Numbered from the stretch's first letter, positions 51,619 to 61,073 are shown. The stretch is 64,000 nt of DNA from DASUPK01 sp963797265 (GCA_963797265.1 CAWCOY010000007.1:49574-113573), one strand, 5' to 3'. Translations and numbers: made by a program. Notes: generated by a model not told the origin, from the letters alone.

Positions 51619-52590
51619 GTGCCCGAGTTACCCGAGGTGGAGACGGTCCGCCGCCAGCTCGAGCCGGAGCTGGTCGGTAAGCGGATTGAGTCCGCCGAGG
51701 TGCTCGACGAGCGGTTGACTCGGCCGGAGCCGCCAGGTGCGCTGGAGCGGGCGGTCGAGGGCCGCGGGGTGACGGCGGTGGCGAGACGGGGCAAGTACCT
51801 GCTGCTCGGCCTCGAGGGCGGGCGGACGCTCGCCATCCATCTGCGAATGACGGGGAACCTCCTGCTGCGGGACCCGGAGGAGGGAGCGACGGCCGACTTG
51901 ATGAAGAGCGAGCCCCTGGGTGGCCCCCGGCTGTACGAATCGAAGCCCGAGCCGAGCCACGTCCGCGCCCGCTTCGAGCTCGACGACGGGCGCGTTCTGC
52001 TGTTCACGGACGTGCGCCGCTTCGGGCAGGCGGTGGTGCTCGACGCCGGTGATCAGCTCGATGACTTCTTCGCGTCCCGCCTCGGCATCGAGCCGCTCTC
52101 GGCCGACCTCACGCCGGCCCGGCTGCTGGAGCTGGCGGCGGGGCGCAAGGCGCCACTCAAGTCGTTTCTGCTGAGCCAGTCGCGGATCGCCGGTATCGGG
52201 AACATCTACGCCGACGAGGCGCTCTGGCGCGCGAGGCTGCATCCGCTGTCACCCGCCGGCTCGATGAAGCTCGAGCATGCGGAGCGCTTGGTGGAGGGAA
52301 TCGTCGGCGCGCTCGAGGCGGGCCTGGATCACGGCGGGGCCAGCATCGACGACTACCTCGACGCACGGGGTGAGCGCGGTTCGATGCAGGACGAGTTCCT
52401 GGTGCACACGCGCGAGGGCGAGCCCTGCCTGCGGCCAGCGGAGCAGCACCTTCCATCGCCGCCTCCCGTGATCCAGAGGATCGTGGTGACGGGGCGGTCG
52501 ACCTACTTCTGCCCGAACTGCCAGGAGCGGCTGCGCCGCCGGCCACGGCGGAAGGCCCGCCGGGCGTCTCGGAAGGCTGCGACTACGTGA
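51619..52590 (+). CDS. mutM: Formamidopyrimidine-DNA glycosylase with atypical zinc finger
   Basis: Removes 8-oxoguanine and FapyG. 323 aa, GTG start giving MPELPEVETVRRQL (catalytic Pro2-Glu3). Lys59 in RRGKYLL, HLRMTGNLLL and IAGIGNIYADEALW are conserved. The C-terminal zinc finger has C270, then no Cys where the family has CxxC, an 8-residue insert containing H277, and C298-x-x-C301. Also an insert at about 86-112. A Cys-His-Cys-Cys ligand set is possible. It overlaps the P1 peptidase gene by 4 bases. Confidence 0.9.
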   Translation: MPELPEVETVRRQLEPELVGKRIESAEVLDERLTRPEPPGALERAVEGRGVTAVARRGKYLLLGLEGGRTLAIHLRMTGNLLLRDPEEGATADLMKSEPLGGPRLYESKPEPSHVRARFELDDGRVLLFTDVRRFGQAVVLDAGDQLDDFFASRLGIEPLSADLTPARLLELAAGRKAPLKSFLLSQSRIAGIGNIYADEALWRARLHPLSPAGSMKLEHAERLVEGIVGALEAGLDHGGASIDDYLDARGERGSMQDEFLVHTREGEPCLRPAEQHLPSPPPVIQRIVVTGRSTYFCPNCQERLRRRPRRKARRASRKAATT

Positions 52591-53522
52591 GCGAGCCGTC
52601 GCCCATGCCGGACGGCTTCGCCGTCGGCCACTGGTCCGATCCGGATGGCGGCACGGGCTGCACCGTGGTGATCCCGCCGCCCGAGACGCCGGGCGGGGTC
52701 TGCGTTCACGGTGGCGGGCCGGGCACCCGCGAGACGGACACGCTGCGGCCGCTCGCCAACGCACAGGAGGCGAACGCGATCCTGATCACCGGCGGGAGCG
52801 CCTTCGGGCTGGCTGCCGCGGACGGGGTAATGCGTTGGCTCGAGGAGCACGATCGCGGCTATGTCACGCCGTATGGACGGGTGCCCCTGGTGCCGGCGGC
52901 GGTGATCTACGACCTGCCGTCGGGATCGGGTCCCCAGGCCCGTCCGGGCCCGCACGCCGGCTACGCCGCCTGCGAGGCCGCCGAGCCCGGTGTGCCGGCG
53001 CGGGGCGCCGTGGGGGCGGGAACCGGCGCCACGGTCGGGAAGCTCCTCGGCCGCGACCGCGCCAGGCCGGGGGGCGTCGGCTACGCGGCGCTCGTCACGG
53101 GAACCGGGCACACGGTGGCCGCCGTGGCGGCCGTCAACGCAGCGGGCGACGTGATCGACGAGGACGGGTCGGTGCTCGCCGGTCCGCGCGGTGAAGAGGG
53201 AGAGGTGCTGCGCGGCGCAGAGCTGATCGCGGCGATGAGTGAGCCGCCGCAGTTCCGCGTTCCTGAGGGGAACTCGACGCCGGTCTGCGTCTGCACGGAC
53301 GCCGCCCTCGATAAGCGTGGGTGCTCGATGGTGGCGCGGGCCGCCACCGCCGGGCTCGGGCGGGCGGTCGATCCGGTCTTCACGCCCGTGGACGGCGACG
53401 TCGTCTTCTGCCTCGCCTCCGGCCGGGGGGAGCCGGATCAATTCGCGCCGTTTCAGATCGGTGCCGTGGCCGCCACGGTCACGGCCGCGGCGATCCGCGA
53501 CGCCGTCCGGCAGACCGGTTGA
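52587..53522 (+). CDS. P1-family peptidase (DmpA-like)
   Basis: 311 aa. These Ntn-like proteins self-cleave to free a Ser/Thr nucleophile. ITGGSAFGLAAADGVMRWLEE and GARGAVGAGTGATVGK-like blocks are conserved, and the cleavage region reads EGNSTPVCVCTDAALDK, placing the nucleophile at a Ser (NS). Members act as L-aminopeptidase/D-esterases. Location between mutM and a SnoaL gene gives no hint of substrate. Confidence 0.88.
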   Translation: MSEPSPMPDGFAVGHWSDPDGGTGCTVVIPPPETPGGVCVHGGGPGTRETDTLRPLANAQEANAILITGGSAFGLAAADGVMRWLEEHDRGYVTPYGRVPLVPAAVIYDLPSGSGPQARPGPHAGYAACEAAEPGVPARGAVGAGTGATVGKLLGRDRARPGGVGYAALVTGTGHTVAAVAAVNAAGDVIDEDGSVLAGPRGEEGEVLRGAELIAAMSEPPQFRVPEGNSTPVCVCTDAALDKRGCSMVARAATAGLGRAVDPVFTPVDGDVVFCLASGRGEPDQFAPFQIGAVAATVTAAAIRDAVRQTG

Positions 53523-53536
53523 CCGGCGATACTCGA

Positions 53537-53944
53537 ATGGTCGTGTCGTCGAACCTTGAGTTGGTCAAGTCCGTCTTCGCCGAGTGGGAGCGCGGTGACT
53601 GGAGCTCGGCGGATTGGGCCGACCCGGACCTCGAGTTCGAGATGATCGGAGGGCTCAATACCGGGCGGTGGAGGGGGATCGGTCCGATGCGGGAAGCCTG
53701 GACCACGACGCTCCGAGCGTGGGAAAACCTCCGCGCCATCCCGGACGAGTTCCGCGAGCTAGACGACGGCCGGGTTCTCGTCTTTCTGAGAAACGAGGGG
53801 CGCGGCAGGGGGAGCGGAATCGAGATCGGCGAGATCTCCACGAAGGCGGCGAATGTCTTTACGGTCCGCGACGGGAAGGTGACCAGCCTGATCCTCTACT
53901 GGGATCGGGACCGGGCGATCGCGGACCTCGGGCTGACCGCGTAG
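53537..53944 (+). CDS. SnoaL/NTF2-like protein, dispersed paralog
   Basis: 135 aa from ATG 53537. MVVSSNLELVKSVFAEWERGDWSSADWADPDLEFEM, WRGIGPMREAWTTTLRAWENL and FLRNEGRGRGSGIEI give a typical SnoaL domain. It starts 14 bases after the P1 peptidase stop. Like the copy at 46950 it lacks the AALEAAGL tail. Confidence 0.88.
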   Translation: MVVSSNLELVKSVFAEWERGDWSSADWADPDLEFEMIGGLNTGRWRGIGPMREAWTTTLRAWENLRAIPDEFRELDDGRVLVFLRNEGRGRGSGIEIGEISTKAANVFTVRDGKVTSLILYWDRDRAIADLGLTA

Positions 53945-54014
53945 CTCTCGGCCGTAACCAGGGGGTCAGACCTCTTAACAATCCGTCCGGGTGCTTCGGC
54001 AACGTGAGTTGGCG

Positions 54015-54734
54015 ATGCCGGGAAGCGTCAAGACGGAGGCCGTGGTGCTGCGCAGCATTCGCTATGGCGAGGCCGACCGTGTCGTGCATCTCTACTCGGC
54101 GGACCGGGGGCGGATCGGTGCGATCGCAAAAGGATCGCGCCGGCCGAAGTCCAGGTTCGGGGGGCGGCTCGAGCAGTTCTTCCGGCTCAACCTGGTCCTC
54201 TACGAGGGGCGGAGCGACCTGCTCACCGTGACCGGCGCCTCGACCGTCGACGGCCATGCGAGGCTGCGTTCCTCCGGGCCCGCCCTCGGGGCGGCCGGCC
54301 GGGCCTGCGACGCGGTGTTGCGGCTGCTCGACTCGGGCGAGCCGAACCAGGCCGCCTACAACCTGCTCTGCAACTACCTGGGGTTGCTGGACGCCGATGC
54401 GGAGGGCGCCAGCGAGCCGGGTACGGCGCTCGCCTTCCGGCTCAAGCTGGCGCTGGCAGCGGGGTTCTCGCCCGAGCTGGCGAGTTGCGCCACGTGCGGG
54501 GAGGCCGACCACCTCGCGGCCTTCTCGGGGGCGGCGGGCGGCGTGGTCTGCTCGAGCTGCGAAGGGGGAGGCTTCCCGCTCACCGAGGAGGCGCATCGGT
54601 TCATGGTCGGTGCCCTCGCCAGTCCGCTGGCGGAGGCGCCGGCCGCGGGTCGTGGAGTGACCGCGCAGGCCGATCGGGCGATCACCGAGACGCTCGAGCA
54701 CCACGCGCACGTGCGGCTGCGGGCGGCGGCTTAG
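54015..54734 (+). CDS. recO: DNA repair protein RecO
   Basis: 239 aa from ATG 54015 (an in-frame TTG/GTG at 53991 would add 8 residues). An OB-fold N-terminus has KTEAVVLRSIRYGEADRVVHLYS and GAIAKGSRRPKSRFGGRLEQF. A helical domain follows, with a zinc site CATC (about 165) and CSSC (about 187). RecO loads RecA with RecR on SSB-coated DNA. Length is typical. Confidence 0.94.
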   Translation: MPGSVKTEAVVLRSIRYGEADRVVHLYSADRGRIGAIAKGSRRPKSRFGGRLEQFFRLNLVLYEGRSDLLTVTGASTVDGHARLRSSGPALGAAGRACDAVLRLLDSGEPNQAAYNLLCNYLGLLDADAEGASEPGTALAFRLKLALAAGFSPELASCATCGEADHLAAFSGAAGGVVCSSCEGGGFPLTEEAHRFMVGALASPLAEAPAAGRGVTAQADRAITETLEHHAHVRLRAAA

Positions 54735-54746
54735 CTCTCGGCCGGA

Positions 54747-55505
54747 CTAGCTGCGGGGGCGGTACATGCGCTCGGCCACGCGCAGCTTGAGCCCCTTCGG
54801 GCCGACGGCCGCGCGCATGAACCAGGGGAAGAAGCGGCCGGTGACCGTCGAGCGCTTGTCGCGGTCGTAGGCGCGCAGCGCGTCGGCGACGCAGCGCTCG
54901 GCGGTGATCATGCCTGGCGGGATCGGGGTGTTGTCGTCGTAGCCGGCGACTCCCTGCCACTCGGTCTTCACGGGGCCGGGGTTGACCACGAGGACCTTGA
55001 CCCCGGTGTCGCGAAGCTCCATCCAGAGCGCCTCCATCAGGGAGATCGCGAACGCCTTGCTGGCGCCGTAGGTGGCCTCGTAGGGAAGGGGCTGCATGCC
55101 CGCCGTGGAGGCGACCGTGATCACGCCGCCCCGCTTGCGCTCGACCATGGCCGGGACGAAGGCGTGGGTGAGGGTGACGACGGCCTCGCAGTTGACGCGG
55201 ACCATTTGGGCCTCGCGCTCGGGGTCCAGGGCGGTGAAGTGCCCGCGAAGGCCGAAGCCGGCGTTGTTGACCAGCAGGTCGACGTCCACGCCCAGCTTCT
55301 CGACCTCGCCGGGAAGCTTCGCCGCGTCCGAGACCAGGTCGCACTCGATCACGTGTGCGGTGGTCGGGAGCTGCTCGCCGAGCTGCTCGAGGCGGTCCCG
55401 TCGGCGGGCGACCAGGATGAGGTCGTAGCCGCGGCCGGCGAGCTGGCGGGCGAATTCTTCGCCGATGCCCGCGGATGCACCCGTGATCAGCGCCGTCTCT
55501 GCCAT
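54747..55505 (-). CDS. Short-chain dehydrogenase/reductase
   Basis: 252 aa. ITGASAGIGEEFARQLAGRG, NNAGFGLRGHF, the Ser in VASTAG and YGASKA (Tyr-x-x-x-Lys) are present. Arg residues after beta 2 (ARRRDRL) suggest NADP. It belongs to the DltE-like cluster with a C-terminal amphipathic helix (FFPWFMRAAVGPKGLK). It is convergent with recO, 12 bp apart. Substrate unknown. Confidence 0.92.
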   Translation of the reverse strand: MAETALITGASAGIGEEFARQLAGRGYDLILVARRRDRLEQLGEQLPTTAHVIECDLVSDAAKLPGEVEKLGVDVDLLVNNAGFGLRGHFTALDPEREAQMVRVNCEAVVTLTHAFVPAMVERKRGGVITVASTAGMQPLPYEATYGASKAFAISLMEALWMELRDTGVKVLVVNPGPVKTEWQGVAGYDDNTPIPPGMITAERCVADALRAYDRDKRSTVTGRFFPWFMRAAVGPKGLKLRVAERMYRPRS

Positions 55506-55579
55506 CGAATGGAGCCTATTTCGAATCTTTCGGTCTCGCTGAGCGGCGGTTGTGCCGGGGTGGGTGAGAACATCGGGTC

Positions 55580-56578
55580 ATGACCACGCACACGGCGACG
55601 TTCGAGGACCGCGTCCGATCCTGGGAAGCGGAGTACCTCTCGGACCTGGGGACCCCGTCGTATCCGGCACGGCGGCGGGAGCCGGAGGCGGACAGCCCGG
55701 TGAGGACGCCGTTCCAGCGCGACCGGGACCGGATCGTTCACTCGAAAGCGTTCCGGCGGCTCAAGCACAAGACGCAGGTGTTCGTGGCGCCGGAGGGAGA
55801 CCACTACCGGACCCGCCTCACCCACACGCTCGAGGCCTGCTTCATCTCGCGGACGGTGGCGCGGGCGCTCGGGCTCAACGAGGACCTGACCGAGGCCATC
55901 GGGCTGGGGCATGACCTCGGGCACCCACCCTTCGGGCACATCGGGGAGGAGGTGCTGGATGAGGAGCTGCAGCAGCACGGGATGCGCTTCCGGCACAACG
56001 AGCACTCGCTGCGGGTCGTGGAGGTGCTGGCCCGCGATAGCCGGGGACTCAACCTGACCGAGCAGGTGCGTGACGGGATCCTCAACCACACGGGGCCGGG
56101 GAAGCCCGAGACGCTCGAGGGGCGGGTGGTGCGGATCGTCGACCGGGTGGCGTACATCAACCACGACATCGACGACGCGGTGCGGGCGGGGATCATCTCG
56201 GCGGACGACCTGCCGGAGGAGGAGATCGCGCTGCTCGGTGAGACCGGGCCGGCGCGGATCGACCTGCTCGTGCAGGACATGGTGGAGCGATCGAGGGCCG
56301 AGGGGGACATCGCGCAGAGCGAGGACGTCGGCGGGGCGATGCTGCGGTTGCGGAAGTTCATGTTCGAGCGGGTGTATCTGGGGGCGGAGGCGAGAGCCGA
56401 GCAGGAGCGGGCGAGGGTGGCGCTGCGGAGCCTGTTCGAGCACTACCTCGAACACCTGGACGAGGTGCCGGCGACGGACCCGGAGGCCGGGCCGGTACAG
56501 CGGGTGACCGACTATCTGGCCGGAATGACCGACCGTTTCTGCCTTTCGACGTACGAGCGGCTGGCTGCGTCCAACTAG
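55580..56578 (+). CDS. dgt: dGTP triphosphohydrolase (HD domain)
   Basis: 332 aa. DRIVHSKAFRRLKHKTQVFV is the family N-terminus, and the HD metal site is RTRLTHTLEACFISR and GLGHDLGHPPFGHIGE. INHDIDDAVRAGII gives the late Asp. Hydrolyses dNTPs to nucleoside and triphosphate. dgt next to dnaG is conserved in actinobacteria. Confidence 0.94.
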   Translation: MTTHTATFEDRVRSWEAEYLSDLGTPSYPARRREPEADSPVRTPFQRDRDRIVHSKAFRRLKHKTQVFVAPEGDHYRTRLTHTLEACFISRTVARALGLNEDLTEAIGLGHDLGHPPFGHIGEEVLDEELQQHGMRFRHNEHSLRVVEVLARDSRGLNLTEQVRDGILNHTGPGKPETLEGRVVRIVDRVAYINHDIDDAVRAGIISADDLPEEEIALLGETGPARIDLLVQDMVERSRAEGDIAQSEDVGGAMLRLRKFMFERVYLGAEARAEQERARVALRSLFEHYLEHLDEVPATDPEAGPVQRVTDYLAGMTDRFCLSTYERLAASN

Positions 56579-56588
56579 ATTGGGTGAG

Positions 56589-58352
56589 ATGGCGAGGTTC
56601 ACCACCGACAGCCGGGATCGGGTCAAGGACGCGACGGACATCGTCGAGATCGTCTCGGCGTACACCGATTTGCAGCAGCGGGGGCAGGATTACTGGGGGA
56701 ACTGCCCGTTTCATGACGAGCGGACCCCGTCGTTCAAGGTCAATCCGCGGGACAAGCTCTATTACTGCTTCGGTTGCGAGGCGAGCGGTGACGTCTTCCG
56801 GTTCGTCGAGGAGAAGGAGGGGCTGAGTTTTCCCGAGGCGGTGGAGTCGCTGGCGGAGCGGTATGGGGTCGAGCTCGAGCGGGAGAGTGAGGACCCGCGG
56901 GCTGAGGAGCGGCGGCGGCGAAAGGCCAGGCTCTGGGAGGTGCTGGAGCGGACCGCGAAGTTCTACGAGCGGTATCTGTGGGAGGCCCCGAAGGCGGAGA
57001 GGGCCAGGAAGTACCTGGCCGAGCGGGGACTGGGGGAGGAGGTGCTGCGGCGCTTCGGCGTGGGGATGGCGCCGAGTCCGTGGGATCAGGTGCTGACCGG
57101 CAGCCAGCGCGCCGGGTTCAAGGTGGAGGAGCTGCTTGCTGCGGGACTGGCGCAGAAGGGGCGGCAGGGCGGCCACTACGACCGGTTCCGGAACCGGATC
57201 ACGTTCCCGATCCGCGACCAGCGGGGGCGGGTGCTCGGGTTCGGGGCGCGGGCGCTGAGCCCTGACGCGCAGCCGAAGTACCTGAACTCGCCGGAGGGGG
57301 AGCTCTATCGGAAGAGCCACACCCTTTATGGGATCGATCGGGCGCGGGGGCCGATCGCGAAGGCGCGGCGGGCGATCGTGGTCGAGGGCTACACGGACGT
57401 GCTGGCGCTGCACCAGGCGGGAGTGGAGGACGCGGTGGCGATCATGGGGACCGCGATCACGCCCGAGCAGATCTCGATGCTCGCCGGGCTGACCGATGCG
57501 GTGGTGCTCGCACTGGATGCGGATCGGGCCGGGGCGGACGCGATGATCCGGGCGCAGAAGGTGGCGGGTGGGAGGGGGCTGGAGCTGAGGGTGGCGGCGA
57601 TGCCGGAGGGGGAGGACCCGGCGGACATGCTTCAAGGGGGATCGCTGGATCGGTTCATGGAGTTGGTGGACGGCGCGATCGATCTGCCGAGCTTCCGGGT
57701 GGATGTCGCACTCGGTAGGGGCGAGCTGAGCAGCCTGGCCGGGAGGGAGCGGGTGCTGGACGAGGTCGGGCCGGTGCTGAAGACGATGGGGGAGACGGCG
57801 CTTGGGTTCGACGAGTTGGTGCGGAAGGTGGCGGACCGGCTGGATACCGATCCGAGCCTGGTGCTGGCGCGGGTGCGGTCGGCGCCGGACGCGCCGGCGC
57901 AACAGAACGGGGCGGGGGAGCCGACGCCGCGCCCGGTGGCCATCTCGCTGACGCCACGCGAGACCCGGGAGAGGGCGCTGCTGGCCATGTGCCTCGCCGA
58001 GCCGGGGACCGGGCGCCAGTTCATCGAGAAGCTGACCAACGAGCACATGTCGCCGTCCGGCGTCCCGGCGTTGAGGTGGTTGCGCAGTCATCTGGACGAT
58101 CCCATGTCCGAGTTGCCCCGGGACGACCCGGCCCTCACCTCGTTGATCACTGAGCTGGTCATGCGGTCGGAGACCGAGCCGGCCTCGGAGGCGGCGATGC
58201 AGCTCAACTTCGATCTGCTGGAACAGCAGCGGCTGGAGGACGGGATCTCGGCGGCGCAGAAGGCCGGCGACTATGAGGTGAGCACGCGCCTCTCGGGCGA
58301 GCGAGCTGCCCTCACGGACCGGATCGCGCACGCAGGCGTCGTCGCGCCTTGA
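56589..58352 (+). CDS. dnaG: DNA primase
   Basis: 587 aa from ATG 56589; a TTG nine bases upstream is an alternative. Zinc-binding domain: NCPFHDERTPSFKVNP...YYCFGCEASGDVF. Toprim core: VVEGYTDVLALHQAGVE, LDADRAGADAM. A C-terminal helicase-interaction region (about 440-587) is present. It lies 10 bases after dgt and overlaps the GNAT gene. Confidence 0.96.
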   Translation: MARFTTDSRDRVKDATDIVEIVSAYTDLQQRGQDYWGNCPFHDERTPSFKVNPRDKLYYCFGCEASGDVFRFVEEKEGLSFPEAVESLAERYGVELERESEDPRAEERRRRKARLWEVLERTAKFYERYLWEAPKAERARKYLAERGLGEEVLRRFGVGMAPSPWDQVLTGSQRAGFKVEELLAAGLAQKGRQGGHYDRFRNRITFPIRDQRGRVLGFGARALSPDAQPKYLNSPEGELYRKSHTLYGIDRARGPIAKARRAIVVEGYTDVLALHQAGVEDAVAIMGTAITPEQISMLAGLTDAVVLALDADRAGADAMIRAQKVAGGRGLELRVAAMPEGEDPADMLQGGSLDRFMELVDGAIDLPSFRVDVALGRGELSSLAGRERVLDEVGPVLKTMGETALGFDELVRKVADRLDTDPSLVLARVRSAPDAPAQQNGAGEPTPRPVAISLTPRETRERALLAMCLAEPGTGRQFIEKLTNEHMSPSGVPALRWLRSHLDDPMSELPRDDPALTSLITELVMRSETEPASEAAMQLNFDLLEQQRLEDGISAAQKAGDYEVSTRLSGERAALTDRIAHAGVVAP

Positions 58353-58780
58353 GCCTTCGGGTTCGGGAAGCCGAGCCCGGAGACCTGGTGGCGATCACAC
58401 GTCTGGTCGGGCAGCTCGGCTACCCGAGCAGTGAGTCGGCGGTGGCGGGCAGGCTCGAGCGGTTGGCGGCGGATCCAAGGAGCTGGGTGTTCGTGGCCCT
58501 CGAGGGCGAGCGGCTAGTCGGCCTCGCGTCGGTGCACGTGATGCCGATCCTCGAGCGGGACGATCCGACCGCGCGGATCACGGCGATGGTGGTGGATGAG
58601 GCCGCCCGCAGGAACGGAATGGGGCGGGCCCTGCTCGGACGGCTGGAGGAGGTGGCGCGCGCCGAGGGCTGCGGCAGGATCTACCTGACGACCCGATACG
58701 AGCGCGAGGGCGCGATCGCCTTCTACCGGCGGATGGGCTTCCAGGACACGTCGCTGCGGTTCGTCAAGGATCTCGGCTGA
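58349..58780 (+). CDS. GNAT-family N-acetyltransferase
   Basis: 143 aa from TTG 58349. VREAEPGDLVAITRLVGQLGYP, AMVVDEAARRNGMGRALLGRLEE (acetyl-CoA loop) and AIAFYRRMGFQDTSLRF. The substrate is unknown. It is coupled to dnaG by a 4-base overlap. Confidence 0.88.
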   Translation: MSLRVREAEPGDLVAITRLVGQLGYPSSESAVAGRLERLAADPRSWVFVALEGERLVGLASVHVMPILERDDPTARITAMVVDEAARRNGMGRALLGRLEEVARAEGCGRIYLTTRYEREGAIAFYRRMGFQDTSLRFVKDLG

Positions 58781-58910
58781 CGTCGGTCAGGGCGCAGGCC
58801 GAGGTTTCACGCATCCGACCCACCTCCGTCTCCCTCCCGCGACATTTCCCCTGCATTTAGTCACCTTTTCGAGCCTGATCTGTCCGGGCCGGAGCGGAGA
58901 ATGCCCGCAG

Positions 58911-59653
58911 ATGAGCAAGGGAGAGCTACAGGGTTATCTGGCACAGGGGCTGTCGCTCGAGCAGATCGGCAGGCGGGTGGGCCGCAACCCCTCGACGATC
59001 AGCTACCACCTTAAGAAACATGGCTGAAACCCGTAAATCAGGGAAAGCACGCGAATCGCGGCCCGATTCCCGAATTGAAGTTGCGCACACTCGCCGCAGA
59101 GGGCAAGTCAGTACGTGCGATGGCCCGAGTGTTGGACCGCAGCCCGTCCACGGTGCGTCACTGGCTCAAGAAGTACGGGATCGAGGTCCACCGGATCAAG
59201 GGCAATCGTGAGAAGGCGCTTGCTGCTCGAGCCCGTGGCGAGACCGCGATCACGCTCAGATGCGACATCACGGCGAGACGGAGTTCTACATCGAGCCGAA
59301 GAACGCCAACTACTGGTGCAAGCGATGCCGAACCGAGCGGGTGAGCCAACACCGTCGCAACGCCAAGGATCGGCTCGTCCGCGAAGCCGGTGGTCGATGT
59401 TTTCTATGCGGATATGACCGTTGCCTCGGCGCGCTGCAGTTCCACCACAAGGATCGAAAGAAGAAATCATTTCGGGCTGGCCATGAAGGGCCACACCATG
59501 TCGTTCGAAAAGCTGCTCGCGGAGGCACGGAAATGCATTCTGCTCTGCGCGAACTGCCACGCAGAGGTCGAGCGCGGCGTCACAAAGATCCCGGAAGCGC
59601 TCCTCCAAGGTGCTTGGCGAGAGGACGGTAACCTGCAATCTCGGGCTGCTTAG
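58911..59653 (+). pseudogene. Frameshifted HTH-HTH-HNH endonuclease-like gene
   Basis: Three frames in series give one protein: MSKGELQGYLAQGLSLEQIG (first HTH, to 59024), PELKLRTLAAEGKSV and DRSPSTVRHWLKKYG (second HTH), then FYIEPKNANYWCKRC (zinc pair), FLCGYDRCLGALQFHHKD (HNH start), and MSFEKLLAEARKCILLCANCHAEVERG (HNH end). Frame changes occur near 59024, 59262 and 59475; two look like single C losses and one like a gain. Either the gene is dead or the reads carry errors. Such HNH proteins with N-terminal HTHs are usually mobile. A tRNA gene follows 33 bases later. Confidence 0.8.
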
Positions 59654-59685
59654 AAGGGACGCACATCTGATTAGCCGATAAGTAA

Positions 59686-59759
59686 TCCGGGGTAGCTCAA
59701 CCAGGCAGAGCGCGCGGCCGTTAACCGCGAGGTTGCGGGTTCGATTCCCGCCCCCGGAG
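59686..59759 (+). tRNA. tRNA-Asn (GUU), with C at position 33
   Basis: 74 nt. Acceptor TCCGGGG/CCCCGGA, D-stem GCTC/GAGC, anticodon stem CGCGG/CCGCG, T-stem GCGGG/CCCGC with loop TTCGATT. Anticodon GTT at 59720-59722. Position 33 (59719) is C where U is nearly universal. No CCA is encoded. Discriminator is G. The stems are otherwise perfect, so the gene is either functional with an unusual loop or an incipient pseudogene. Confidence 0.92.
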
Positions 59760-59761
59760 CT

Positions 59762-60994
59762 CTAGGTACAAACCGGCGAGAGCGGGCTCGTCGCGTTTCG
59801 GGCGGCCTCCTCGACCAGGCTCGCGGCGGTCGCGGCGCCGTCGTTTGCCTCCGACCAGGCGGCGATTTCTCGCGCGCGCTCCGCGAACCGCGGCTCGGCG
59901 AGCAGCCGCCGAGTCGCCAGTCGGATTGAGCGCGGAGAGAGCAGGCGCCGCGGCACCGACAGCCCGGCACCCGACCACGCCACCCGCGCCGCGTTCTCTC
60001 CCATGTCTCCGACCGATGGGCAGACCAGCAGCGGAGTCCCTGCCGCCAGCGCCCTCGCCACCGTCCCGTGACCACCGTGGCAGATCACCACGTCCGCCGC
60101 TGGCATCGCCTGCGAATAGAGCATCCAGTCGACGACCGTGCCATTCGCCGGCACCTCGATCGGCCTCTCCGGCCGGTGCCGGTTGGTCGTCGCCAGCACT
60201 CGCACCGGCTCCTCCGCCAACCCCTCCAGCGCCACCCGCAGCAACTCGCACTCCGGATCCTGCGACGTACTCGGCGCAACCAGGACCAACGGGCCATCTC
60301 CCTCCGGTAATTCCACTTCCTCACCCGGCAGCTCGTAGAACAGCGGCCCGGTCACCCGCACCTGTGCCGGCCACTGCCGCGGGTACTCCAGCTGCGGAAA
60401 GGTCGCAACGATCGCCAGCAGCTCGCTGATCCCCCCGTGGAACCGCTCGATCGGTCCCAGCCCAAGCCGCTCCCGCGTCTCATTGAGCTCGTCTCGTCCC
60501 CGCCGCAGCCCCATCGCCAGCAGCGGACCCGTAGCTCGCCATCCCAGCCGTCCCACCGCGGTGCGCGGCGGACGCAACCCAAGCGAGTACAGCGGCATCC
60601 CCGGCTGCTGCAGCGGATAGACGTGAGGAATCAGGGTCGCGTGGGGCACCCCCGCCACCTCGGCGGCGAGCGTCGGCGCCAGGGTGAGGATGTCGCTCAC
60701 CACCAGGTCCGGCTCGAACCCTTCCATCAACCTGGCCAGGGCCCGCGCGGCGGCCGCGGCCGTCTGTCCGTCCGGCGTATCGGGCCCTGGCGGCGGATAC
60801 ACCGTGTACTCCTGCGCCCCCGTGAACGCCAGCCCCTCGGCCTCCACCGGTTCCCGCCACCGCTCCCAGGTCTCGACCAGCACCTCGTCCCCCCGCCGCC
60901 CGAGCTCCTGCGCCAGCGCGATCGCCGGAAACGCGTGCCCGGGATCCCCGAACGCGGCGACCAGCAACCGCAACTGTCCGTCTGAACGCCCCAT
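59762..60994 (-). CDS. GT1/MGT-like glycosyltransferase
   Basis: 410 aa from ATG 60994. GT-B fold: FGDPGHAFPAIALAQELGRRGDEV (acceptor domain), then VVICHGGHGTVARALAAGTPLLVCP, which is the UDP-sugar binding region of the macrolide/UGT-type family, and a C-terminal helix. The acceptor is unknown. Its stop lies 2 bases from the tRNA 3' end, so the two are convergent. Confidence 0.9.
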   Translation of the reverse strand: MGRSDGQLRLLVAAFGDPGHAFPAIALAQELGRRGDEVLVETWERWREPVEAEGLAFTGAQEYTVYPPPGPDTPDGQTAAAAARALARLMEGFEPDLVVSDILTLAPTLAAEVAGVPHATLIPHVYPLQQPGMPLYSLGLRPPRTAVGRLGWRATGPLLAMGLRRGRDELNETRERLGLGPIERFHGGISELLAIVATFPQLEYPRQWPAQVRVTGPLFYELPGEEVELPEGDGPLVLVAPSTSQDPECELLRVALEGLAEEPVRVLATTNRHRPERPIEVPANGTVVDWMLYSQAMPAADVVICHGGHGTVARALAAGTPLLVCPSVGDMGENAARVAWSGAGLSVPRRLLSPRSIRLATRRLLAEPRFAERAREIAAWSEANDGAATAASLVEEAARNATSPLSPVCT

Positions 60995-61073
60995 TGCGCT
61001 GACCCTACGCGGTACGCGGTATACGAGGGGGTGCGCCGCAGGCGAAGCCGAGGCGCAACCCGATTCGTCAGAA

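Noticed and set aside
58911..59653. Programmed ribosomal frameshifting in the HNH gene
   Set aside because: Three shifts of mixed direction, without slippery heptamers, are better explained by decay or sequence error.
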